Of a stretch of DNA of 37,422 nucleotides, positions 8,638-15,453 are shown piece by piece (within the stretch, counting starts at the first letter, position 1; each line of letters begins with the position of its first letter). A program made the position numbers and the translations under genes. Below the pieces are notes generated by a model. The model saw only the letters and a list, made by a program, of their open reading frames with translations. It had not been told where the DNA came from and did no database searches. The DNA comes from UMGS1696 sp964457685. GTDB lineage: Bacteria; Bacillota; Clostridia; Oscillospirales; CAG-272. The stretch covers positions 1 to 37,422 of the forward strand of contig CAYWFS010000019.1 in NCBI GenBank assembly GCA_964457685.1. Direction: 5' to 3'.

Positions 8638-8867
8638 ACATTCTCCTCCAAATCCACGTTGATTTTTTTTGCATCCTCGAGACGAAGAGTAAGCTCATAG
8701 CCTCTTACTCTTATTTCGATGGGATCCCCGAGAGGAGCTGTTTTTTGGAGTTTTACAAGTGTTTTCGGGATAAGTCCCATATCTAAAAGACGATTTCGTA
8801 ATGCACCTTCACCGAGAACGGCTGTAATGCGTGCCGACTGTCCGATTTTAAGTTTGTCGAGCGTCAT
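8634..8867 (-). CDS. feoA: Ferrous iron transport protein A
   Basis: A 77-residue SH3-like cytoplasmic protein that works with FeoB. It carries the family pattern: LKIGQSARI near the N-terminus, LRNRLLDMGLIPKTLV in the centre and DPIEIRVRGYELTLR near the end. It is the first gene of the operon, with an AGGA-type ribosome binding site and a strong promoter upstream. Assignment is secure from both sequence and neighbour. Confidence 0.95.
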   Translation of the reverse strand: MTLDKLKIGQSARITAVLGEGALRNRLLDMGLIPKTLVKLQKTAPLGDPIEIRVRGYELTLRLEDAKKINVDLEENV

Positions 8868-8903
8868 ATTTCCTCCGACTGATTCTGATTTAAGAACGAA
8901 TTA

Positions 8904-8932
8904 ATGTTAGCATAATCTAACCGTTTTGTCAA
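8904..8932 (-). promoter_or_regulatory. feo operon promoter with embedded operator palindrome
   Basis: On the minus strand TTGACA (8927-8932) and TAACAT (8904-8909) are 17 bp apart. A palindrome GTTAG-N6-CTAAC (8906-8921) covers the -10 and most of the spacer, so a bound protein would block RNA polymerase. Its TTAG/CTAA arms recall DtxR/IdeR-type iron repressor sites more than a classic Fur box; the regulator's identity is inferred. Confidence 0.65.
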
Positions 8933-8971
8933 TAGGTCTTGGAGGAATATGCAAATTTTTGCTTTAACTTG

Positions 8972-9000
8972 TTGCTTTTCATCGGAGAGGGTGCTATAAT
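8972..9000 (+). promoter_or_regulatory. Promoter of the glycerophosphodiesterase gene
   Basis: TTGCTT (8972-8977) and TATAAT (8995-9000) with a 17-bp spacer, 23 bp upstream of the chosen start codon and divergent from the feo promoter. Confidence 0.7.
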
Positions 9001-9023
9001 GTGAAAAAAGCGAGGTGACAAAA

Positions 9024-9791
9024 ATGATTCGTTTACAGGCACACAGAGGAGCAAGCCGTACTCATCCGGAGAATACAATGGTGGCATACGAGGCGGCACT
9101 CGAACAGGGATATGAGATAATAGAGCTTGACCCTAAATTCACAAAGGACAACGTATGCGTTCTTCTACATGACCACACTGTAAATCGCACGGGAAGATAT
9201 TCGGACGGAAGTGCGATTAAGCCCGACACAAGGATAGGCGACCTTACTCTTGACGAAGCTATGGAGCTTGACTTCGGTATTGCATATGACGAAAAATACA
9301 GGGGTACAAAAATTCCGCTGTTTACCGAGGTGATAGAGTTTGCAAAAGAAAACAAAGCTCATGTTAAGGTGGATAATGTGGTCGAAAGCTTTACCGAGGA
9401 GCAGAAGAACATAATCATTTCGCTAGTTCATGAATACAGTGCGGAGAAATATATTTCGTTCACCTGCAAGTCGGTGGAGTTTGCAAAAAGAATAGCTACG
9501 GAGTTTCCCGACAGCGAGATACATTATGACGGTGAAGTAAGCCGTGAAATAATGGACAGTCTCCGTGACGTTCTGAAAAACAACAAGCTTACAACATGGC
9601 TTCCGTCGGAGAAAAAGTCGTGGCTTCCGTATCCCCCTGCCGACCGTGAGACAGTGGAAATGGTTCGTGAGTACGGAGAAGTCGGAATCTGGACGGCAAG
9701 AGACGAGGAAAGCCTTAAAGTCTGCCTTGCACTTTCACCCGATGCGATAGAGGTAGACGGAATAGTTACACCCGAGATGATAAACAAATAA
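9024..9791 (+). CDS. Glycerophosphodiester phosphodiesterase
   Basis: A 255-residue TIM-barrel enzyme that hydrolyses glycerophosphodiesters, for example deacylated phospholipids, to glycerol-3-phosphate and an alcohol. The core is textbook: HRG at 7-9, PEN at 15-17, the metal ligands ELD at 34-36, and HDHTVNRTG at 49-57. There is no signal peptide or membrane segment, so it is cytoplasmic. I start at the ATG at 9024, placed 6 bases after GAGGTG; a GTG at 9015 in frame lies within that ribosome binding site. It is a single gene between its own promoter and a terminator. Confidence 0.92.
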   Translation: MIRLQAHRGASRTHPENTMVAYEAALEQGYEIIELDPKFTKDNVCVLLHDHTVNRTGRYSDGSAIKPDTRIGDLTLDEAMELDFGIAYDEKYRGTKIPLFTEVIEFAKENKAHVKVDNVVESFTEEQKNIIISLVHEYSAEKYISFTCKSVEFAKRIATEFPDSEIHYDGEVSREIMDSLRDVLKNNKLTTWLPSEKKSWLPYPPADRETVEMVREYGEVGIWTARDEESLKVCLALSPDAIEVDGIVTPEMINK

Positions 9792-9796
9792 AAAAA

Positions 9797-9836
9797 CAAA
9801 ACCATGTGAGGTCAACAGAGAGACACACATGGTTTT
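9797..9836. terminator. Bidirectional intrinsic terminator
   Basis: AAAACCATGTG (about 9798-9808) pairs with CACATGGTTTT (9826-9836), with A-rich and T-rich flanks. It serves the plus-strand phosphodiesterase gene and the minus-strand small zinc-ribbon gene. Confidence 0.8.
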
Positions 9837-9846
9837 ATTGTTTGTT

Positions 9847-10053
9847 TTATTGGAAGAGAAGACAGCCTTGACGACGGAAATGCTCTATTCTTTCACGAAG
9901 TCTGTCTTCTGTGGAGTCCGTCTCTTCGGCAAGGCAGGTCAGACAGAAAAATTCGGTAGCACCACGGTTTATCATTTTCTTGTGGATACCTATTTCATCG
10001 TTTGTGAGAGTTCTGCCGCATTTTTTGCATTTGGGAACTGTATAATTAAACAT
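9847..10053 (-). CDS. Small conserved zinc-ribbon protein, function unknown
   Basis: A 68-residue protein with two CxxC pairs (Cys9/Cys12 and Cys37/Cys40) spaced as in a zinc ribbon, the segment NDEIGIHKKMINRGA between them, and a helical C-terminus (RLRERIEHFRRQGC). I recognise this pattern from uncharacterised proteins of Bacillota but know no function. No clear ribosome binding site precedes the ATG, and an intrinsic terminator sits only about 10 bp upstream, so translation may depend on a short-leader transcript or on readthrough from the alpha-galactosidase gene. The cysteine spacing and clean end at a terminator make it a real gene. Confidence 0.75.
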   Translation of the reverse strand: MFNYTVPKCKKCGRTLTNDEIGIHKKMINRGATEFFCLTCLAEETDSTEDRLRERIEHFRRQGCLLFQ

Positions 10054-10062
10054 CGTTTCAAA

Positions 10063-10091
10063 AAAGAAAGGCGAGCAATGCCCACCCTTCT
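10063..10091 (-). terminator. Intrinsic terminator after the alpha-galactosidase gene
   Basis: On the minus strand GAAGGGTGGGC pairs, with some G-U pairs, with GCTCGCCTTTC across an ATT loop, and TTTTTT follows. It lies about 15 bp after the GH27 stop and immediately before the zinc-ribbon gene. Confidence 0.7.
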
Positions 10092-10106
10092 GTAGTTTTC
10101 GTAAGC

Positions 10107-11225
10107 TTAGATCTGTTCGAGTGTACCGCGGAAAATCTTGCAGTCGTGAGCAGGAACAAATACGTCCATGTTTTCGGTAACATGACCAACCTGTTCGCCG
10201 TTTATGATTTCGCGGAAGTTGAATGCGTGCTTGGAAGCAACTGTAAGACCGAGGTCATAGAATTCAACACCTGCACCGCCGTCATGATCGTCGAAGTTGA
10301 AGAATGCGAGAGCGTATTCGTTACCTGCGAGGTGCTTGAAGAATACGGGTCTGTTTCCGCCGCGAACCATGAACGGAGGACGAGCTTCTTCATCCTGGTT
10401 GATAGCAAGGAGTTCCTTGTTCTTGAGGAGGTTGAGGTTGAATTCGTCAATCTTGGAGAGGTCGCCGCCAATCATAAGAGGAGACTGGAAGAGACACCAG
10501 AGAGCGAAGTGTGTACGGTATTCAACGTCTGTGCATCCGCCGTTAGCTACGTTACCCTTACCGTGCATACCGCAGATAAGCATATCGATGTCGTTGTAGC
10601 AGCCGGGACCGGAGTAAGCAAGCTTGTCAACCTGGCTCATTGCGATGTCCTTGAAGCTCTTGAAGCTGTCGTTGATGTCGCCGGTGGAGCGGTACATATG
10701 AGCACCTGTGGAACGAATCCACTTTTCTACTTCATCGGAACCCCAGTTGCAGGCAGAGAAGAGAATTTCACGTCCGCTTGCCTTAAGAGCCATACCCATT
10801 CTGTTGTAGAGGATGGGACCGTTAGCGAGCCACGGTTTGTAGCAGAAGTCGTACTTGAGGAAGTCAACATCCCATTCTGCAAATGTCTTTGCGTCTACAA
10901 ATTCGTAGTCAAAGGAACCGGGATAGCCGGCACAGGTGCGAGTACCTGCACAGGAGTACATACCGAACTTGAGTCCCTTGGAGTGAACGTACTCGGCGAG
11001 AGCTTTCATTCCGGAGGGGAACTTAGCGGGATCGGCAACCATCTTACCTTCTGCATTTCTCTTGCGGAGTGCCCAGCAGTCGTCGATAACAACGTATTCG
11101 TAACCAACGTCCTTCAGACCCTTTTCAACGATAGCGTCTGCTGTGTCACGGATAACCTGCTCGTTTACGGCTTCACCGAATGTGTTCCAGGAGTTCCAAC
11201 CCATAGGCGGTCTTTGAGATAACAT
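10107..11225 (-). CDS. Alpha-galactosidase, glycoside hydrolase family 27
   Basis: A 372-residue enzyme removing terminal alpha-linked galactose from oligosaccharides such as melibiose, raffinose or galactomannan fragments. GH27 hallmarks: PPMGWNSWNTFG at 6-17, VIDDCW at 46-51, the catalytic nucleophile Asp126 in LKYDFC, and the acid/base Asp182 in RSTGDI. The barrel is followed by a small beta-sandwich of about 90 residues, giving the usual length. There is no signal peptide, so it acts on imported sugar. The start has AAGGAG. It is a single-gene unit with its own promoter and terminator and lies in a block with two GH2 enzymes. Confidence 0.95.
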   Translation of the reverse strand: MLSQRPPMGWNSWNTFGEAVNEQVIRDTADAIVEKGLKDVGYEYVVIDDCWALRKRNAEGKMVADPAKFPSGMKALAEYVHSKGLKFGMYSCAGTRTCAGYPGSFDYEFVDAKTFAEWDVDFLKYDFCYKPWLANGPILYNRMGMALKASGREILFSACNWGSDEVEKWIRSTGAHMYRSTGDINDSFKSFKDIAMSQVDKLAYSGPGCYNDIDMLICGMHGKGNVANGGCTDVEYRTHFALWCLFQSPLMIGGDLSKIDEFNLNLLKNKELLAINQDEEARPPFMVRGGNRPVFFKHLAGNEYALAFFNFDDHDGGAGVEFYDLGLTVASKHAFNFREIINGEQVGHVTENMDVFVPAHDCKIFRGTLEQI

Positions 11226-11279
11226 AATTGTTCTCCTTTGTATATGTAAAAATTAAAGTTCGTTATTTAGTACAAGGCT

Positions 11280-11308
11280 ATAATATCATTTTAAAGTGCT
11301 TTTGTCAA
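11280..11308 (-). promoter_or_regulatory. Promoter of the alpha-galactosidase gene
   Basis: On the minus strand TTGACA (11303-11308), 17-bp spacer, TATTAT (11280-11285). It is close to consensus and about 55 bp upstream of the start codon. I see no obvious operator beside it. Confidence 0.8.
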
Positions 11309-11365
11309 GTAGGTTGGGAAAATTGATAAAAATAATATGGGTTAAAAAATACCTGCGGAATCGGA

Positions 11366-11402
11366 CAAAAAATGACTTTGCACGCACATCCCATTTGTGC
11401 AA
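11366..11402 (-). terminator. Possible terminator after the MBL-fold hydrolase gene
   Basis: On the minus strand TTGCAC and GTGCAA (11397-11402 and 11378-11383) form a 6-bp stem followed within a few bases by TTTTTT. GCACA/TGTGC can pair in an alternative fold. It is weaker than the other terminators in the window. Confidence 0.45.
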
Positions 11403-11417
11403 TATCATACCGATTTT

Positions 11418-12191
11418 TTAAAGCTCTATCTCCATTCCGTCTGTTGCGAGAGTGACGTTAAGAGTCTTTATGCGGTTCAGCATATCGTAAAGACCTGCCA
11501 TACGACTCTTGGAATAGTGATTTATGACAAATCTTTTTGAGTCGCATTTTCTGATTACTCTTTCAAGCACTTCGGACGGGAAATGGGCGTTTTCGCATAT
11601 AACGAGGTCACAGCTTGTAGCAGCTTCAAACGGGAAGTCGTTTTCGGGTTCGGTAGAAAGGTCACCCGAGAAAAGCACCCTCTTTCCCTCCGCTTCAATG
11701 AGATAAGCATAGGAGGTAATGCAGTGGCGTGTTCTGTAGGCTGTCACCTTTAATATGCCGTCGTCGTACATTACACCCTCAAGGCATTCATATAGGTCAA
11801 TTCCGTCTCTTATGGAGCATTCGGAGGGAGAGAGCCAAACACCGTCTCTTATCGCCTGATTGCACGTTCCGAACCAGTATTTCATTGCGTTAATTCCTTC
11901 CTTGTCCGGAAAGAAAACCTTCAGCTTTACGTTTTTGAAATACCAGTTGCAAAGGTCGATAAACTGTAATGCACCGTGAGTGTGGTCTCCGTGCATATGA
12001 GTGAAAAAGATGGCTCTTACGGATTCGGGCGGAATACGCTTTGTAACAAGGTCTTCCATTGCTCCGCTTGTTCCCATGTCGATATAGTAGCGTGCGGCAT
12101 TTTCTCCGCTTCCCACTGTTATCATAGTGCAGGAACAGCGTCTGTTAGGTTCGGGTACGCCGTGGCTTGTTCCGATAAACGATAGCTTCAT
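11418..12191 (-). CDS. Metallo-beta-lactamase-fold hydrolase, RNase Z-like / phosphodiesterase type
   Basis: A 257-residue cytoplasmic protein. The metal-binding motif THMHGDH (His65, His67, Asp69, His70) follows a YIDMGT strand, and later ligands appear in LFSGDLS and FVINHYS. The beginning MKLSFIGTSHGVPEPNRRCSC is the layout of RNase Z/ElaC-like and cyclic-nucleotide phosphodiesterase-like members of the fold. The real substrate cannot be read from sequence; the flexible arm of tRNA-processing RNase Z is not evident. I chose the ATG at 12191, which has AAAGGA upstream; a longer reading would begin upstream of a TATAAT at 12231-12236 and encodes low-complexity residues. It is divergent from the beta-galactosidase gene. 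Confidence 0.82.
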   Translation of the reverse strand: MKLSFIGTSHGVPEPNRRCSCTMITVGSGENAARYYIDMGTSGAMEDLVTKRIPPESVRAIFFTHMHGDHTHGALQFIDLCNWYFKNVKLKVFFPDKEGINAMKYWFGTCNQAIRDGVWLSPSECSIRDGIDLYECLEGVMYDDGILKVTAYRTRHCITSYAYLIEAEGKRVLFSGDLSTEPENDFPFEAATSCDLVICENAHFPSEVLERVIRKCDSKRFVINHYSKSRMAGLYDMLNRIKTLNVTLATDGMEIEL

Positions 12192-12319
12192 AACTCGTTT
12201 CCTTTCTGCAAAAAAAGTATTCTTTCGACAATTATAGCACAAAAACATATAAATATACATCAAAAGAATAAAAATATTAGGATAAAATTTTTAATCATAT
12301 GGAATTTTTAATAAATATA

Positions 12320-12328
12320 TGGTATAAT
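12320..12328 (+). promoter_or_regulatory. Extended -10 promoter of the beta-galactosidase gene
   Basis: TGGTATAAT is an extended -10 element (TG at 12320-12321, TATAAT at 12323-12328), about 36 bp upstream of the start codon. The -35 region (TGGAAT) is weak, as is usual with extended -10 promoters. The surroundings are very A+T-rich. Confidence 0.65.
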
Positions 12329-12364
12329 CCATTTGAAAAAATAAATATATAAAGGAGATTTGAT

Positions 12365-15300
12365 ATGCCTTTAAACATACCCTGTTATCATCAGACAACA
12401 GAGACTCTGCACATCGGATGTGAAAAGCCTCACGCTTATTTCATTCCGTTCCCCTGCGAATGTGCGGCTAAAAACGAAGAAAGAGGACAGAGTGCTTTCT
12501 TTAAGTCTCTCTGCGGCGAATGGAACTTCAAGTTCTTCAAGTCCGTAAATGAAGTTGCAGACCTTTCCACCGAGGGTAGCGATAAGATTGCGGTTCCCAT
12601 GAACTGGCAGATGGCTCTCGATCGCGGCTACGATGTTCCGAACTATACAAACGCAAACTATCCCTTCCCCTATGATCCGCCGTATGTTCCCGATGAGAAT
12701 CCGTGCGGACTTTACTCCCGTGAATTTACACTTCCCACTACAGCAAACGGCAAGAAGATATACCTCAACTTCGAGGGTGTAGACTCGGCTTTCTATGTAT
12801 GGGTAAATGAAGAATTCGTTGCATACAGCCAGGTAAGCCACATGACCAGCGAAATAGATATTACAGACAAGGTTCATGCAGGCTCAAACAGCTTAAAGGT
12901 GCTTGTTGTAAAATGGTCGGACGGTTCTTACCTCGAAGACCAGGATATGTGGCGTATGTCGGGTATCTTCCGTGAAGTTTACCTCCTTTTCAGAGACGAA
13001 ACCCATGTAAACGATATTTTTGTTCACTGCGAGCTTGACGACAACTTCAAGAATGCCGATTTCACCGCAGATATTACAGCAAACGGCAAGACAGATGTTG
13101 AATGGAAGCTTGAATGCCCCTGCGGTAAGGTAATATCCGAGGGCAAGTGCGAGGTTGACGGAGAGGGCAAGATAGTTATCCCCACCATTGAAAACGCAAA
13201 GCTTTGGTCTGACGAAGACCCCAATCTTTATAACCTTGTTCTCCACAGCGGAAGCGAATACATCGTTCTCCCGATAGGTGCAAGACGTGTTGAAATTAAG
13301 GACTCCTGCATACTTATCAACGGCAAAAAGGTTAAGTGTAAGGGTGTAAACCGTCACGACAGCCACCACCTCCTCGGTCACGCAACTCCTCTTGAGCATA
13401 TGGTTCGTGATATTATGATAATGAAGGCTCACAACGTAAACATGGTTCGTACCTCTCATTATCCGAACGACCCGAGATTTACCGCACTCTGCGATAAGTA
13501 CGGTCTCTATGTATGCGATGAAACAGACATCGAAACACATGGTGCAAGACCCTGGAACGACCTCTCCAACAACCCCGCATGGGAAAACGAATACGTTGAC
13601 AGAGCGGAAAGAATGGTTGAAAGAGACAAGAACCACCCCTGCGTTATCTTCTGGTCACTCGGTAACGAATCCAGCTGGGGTTGCTGTCACAAGGCTATGT
13701 ACAAGTGGATAAAGTCCCGTGATACCTCCAGAATCGTTCACTACGAGGGTGCTCATTCAGGCTACAACGACGGTGCATACCTCAGAGATATAACAGATAT
13801 TGAAAGCAGAATGTACGCTTCTCCCGAATGGTGTGACGAATACTGTGCAAATGCCGAAAAGGACGAGCCTCTCTTCCTCTGCGAATACAGCCACTCCATG
13901 GGTAACGGCCCCGGAGACTTCGCTGATTACTGGGAAATCATCGAAAAGCACGACAAATTCTTCGGAGGCTGTGTTTGGGAATTCACCGACCACTCCGTTG
14001 CTATAAACGACAGATATTCAAACCCCGACTTCACATACGGCGGTGACTTCAACGACCATCCCAATGACGGAAACTTCTGCGTAGACGGTCTTGTTTACCC
14101 CGACAGAAGAATTCACACCGGTCTTGAAGAGCTTAAGCAGGTTATAATGCCCGTATTCGTTGACGAAGTAAAGCCGGGTACAGTAAAGATAAAATCTCGT
14201 CGCTTCTTCACCTGCCTCTGCGATATTTCCATGGCATGGACAGTTAAGGTTGACGGCAAGCCCGTTATGTCCGGAGTTAAGCCGAGTCTTGAAATCGCTC
14301 CCGAATCAGAGGCTGTTATCACACTCTTTGACGAAAACGAGCTTCCCACACACGGTATCGTAACTCTCGACCTCTCCTTCAGACAGAACAAGCCTACAGC
14401 ATGGGCAGAAGCAGGCTACGAGGTAGGATTTAAGCAGTTCGTATATGATAAGTCCGAAAAACATCCTGCCGCTCCCGCTATTTATCCCGTACAGCTTGAA
14501 GAAAACAGAGAAAGCTACACTATCACAGTCGGCGAAAGCGTTTATACAATAAGCAAGTTCTCCGGTATGATAAGCGACATATGCGACAACGGTGAGCATC
14601 TTATTACAGAGCCTATCGTTCCTCAGATTTGGAGAGCTCCTACAGACAACGACAGAAACGTACAGTGGGATTGGAGAAATTCTGGATTCCACGCAGCAAA
14701 GGTAAAGTGCTACTCCACGGAAGTAGTAAAGGCTGACGAAAACGAAGCTGTTATTCTCGCAAAGATAAGCCTCGGTGCAGCTCCGAACGAAATAATCCTC
14801 CGTGCAGACTTCACATACACAGTTAAGTACGGCATGGGTATTAAGATAGGCTGCGATGTTAAGTGGAATGTTGAAAAGAAGCATTATCCTCGTTTCGGTA
14901 TGAGACTTACAATGCCCGAGGGTTCAGAGCAGATGAGCTACTTCGGATACGGTCCCAACGAAAGCTATTCCGACAAGAGACTTGCTTCAAAGCTCGGCGA
15001 ATATAAGTCCACGGTTACCGAAAACTACGAACCCTATGTATTCCCGCAGGAAAACTCCTCTCACTGGGGATGCAGATGGGCTGACGTTCATACTGTTGCA
15101 GGACACGGCTTCCTCTTTACATCCTGCGAACCGTTCTCGTTCAATGCAAGCCACTTCACTCCCGAACAGCTTACAAGAACACGTCACCACTATGAGCTTA
15201 AGAGAAATCCCGAGACTACCGTTATCCTCGACATGAGAATGGACGGTATCGGTTCTAACTCCTGCGGTCCGGAACCTGCACCCAAGTACCGTTTCGCAGA

Positions 15301-15385
15301 CAAGGAATTCTCCTCCTCAGTTACAATTAAGCCGATATTCGAGTCTCAGGTTAACCCCTACAGAGAAACAAGAATCGAATATTGA
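12365..15385 (+). CDS. Beta-galactosidase, glycoside hydrolase family 2 (LacZ type)
   Basis: A 1006-residue enzyme that hydrolyses terminal beta-galactosides. All LacZ parts are present: N-terminal sugar-binding sandwich (about 45-215), immunoglobulin-like domain (about 217-310), TIM barrel (about 315-600) with acid/base Glu435 in WSLGNESSWG and nucleophile Glu507 in LCEYSHSMGNG, then a second Ig-like domain and the C-terminal beta-galactosidase small-chain domain (about 715-1000). Length matches E. coli LacZ (about 1020). There is no signal peptide. It has AAAGGAG at ideal spacing, its own promoter and a terminator. Many lysines use AAG and codons look optimised compared with neighbours, suggesting strong expression. 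The context of GH27 and a second GH2 suggests galactose-containing plant glycans. Confidence 0.96.
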   Translation: MPLNIPCYHQTTETLHIGCEKPHAYFIPFPCECAAKNEERGQSAFFKSLCGEWNFKFFKSVNEVADLSTEGSDKIAVPMNWQMALDRGYDVPNYTNANYPFPYDPPYVPDENPCGLYSREFTLPTTANGKKIYLNFEGVDSAFYVWVNEEFVAYSQVSHMTSEIDITDKVHAGSNSLKVLVVKWSDGSYLEDQDMWRMSGIFREVYLLFRDETHVNDIFVHCELDDNFKNADFTADITANGKTDVEWKLECPCGKVISEGKCEVDGEGKIVIPTIENAKLWSDEDPNLYNLVLHSGSEYIVLPIGARRVEIKDSCILINGKKVKCKGVNRHDSHHLLGHATPLEHMVRDIMIMKAHNVNMVRTSHYPNDPRFTALCDKYGLYVCDETDIETHGARPWNDLSNNPAWENEYVDRAERMVERDKNHPCVIFWSLGNESSWGCCHKAMYKWIKSRDTSRIVHYEGAHSGYNDGAYLRDITDIESRMYASPEWCDEYCANAEKDEPLFLCEYSHSMGNGPGDFADYWEIIEKHDKFFGGCVWEFTDHSVAINDRYSNPDFTYGGDFNDHPNDGNFCVDGLVYPDRRIHTGLEELKQVIMPVFVDEVKPGTVKIKSRRFFTCLCDISMAWTVKVDGKPVMSGVKPSLEIAPESEAVITLFDENELPTHGIVTLDLSFRQNKPTAWAEAGYEVGFKQFVYDKSEKHPAAPAIYPVQLEENRESYTITVGESVYTISKFSGMISDICDNGEHLITEPIVPQIWRAPTDNDRNVQWDWRNSGFHAAKVKCYSTEVVKADENEAVILAKISLGAAPNEIILRADFTYTVKYGMGIKIGCDVKWNVEKKHYPRFGMRLTMPEGSEQMSYFGYGPNESYSDKRLASKLGEYKSTVTENYEPYVFPQENSSHWGCRWADVHTVAGHGFLFTSCEPFSFNASHFTPEQLTRTRHHYELKRNPETTVILDMRMDGIGSNSCGPEPAPKYRFADKEFSSSVTIKPIFESQVNPYRETRIEY

Positions 15386-15408
15386 TTACGGTAAAATAAC
15401 CGAATAAC

Positions 15409-15450
15409 AAAAGTCATACCTTTGAGTTAATGCTCTCGGGTATGACTTTT
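15409..15450. terminator. Bidirectional intrinsic terminator between convergent GH2 genes
   Basis: AAAAGTCATACC (15409-15420) pairs perfectly with GGTATGACTTTT (15439-15450), followed by more T on the plus strand and preceded by A on the minus side. It ends both the 1006-residue and the 772-residue GH2 genes. Confidence 0.9.
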
Positions 15451-15453
15451 TTG

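Noticed and set aside
10146..11222. A 358-codon open frame on the plus strand opposite the alpha-galactosidase gene
   Set aside because: It is a mirror of the GH27 coding strand with low-complexity Val/Cys-rich translation and no ribosome site; the minus-strand enzyme is unmistakable.
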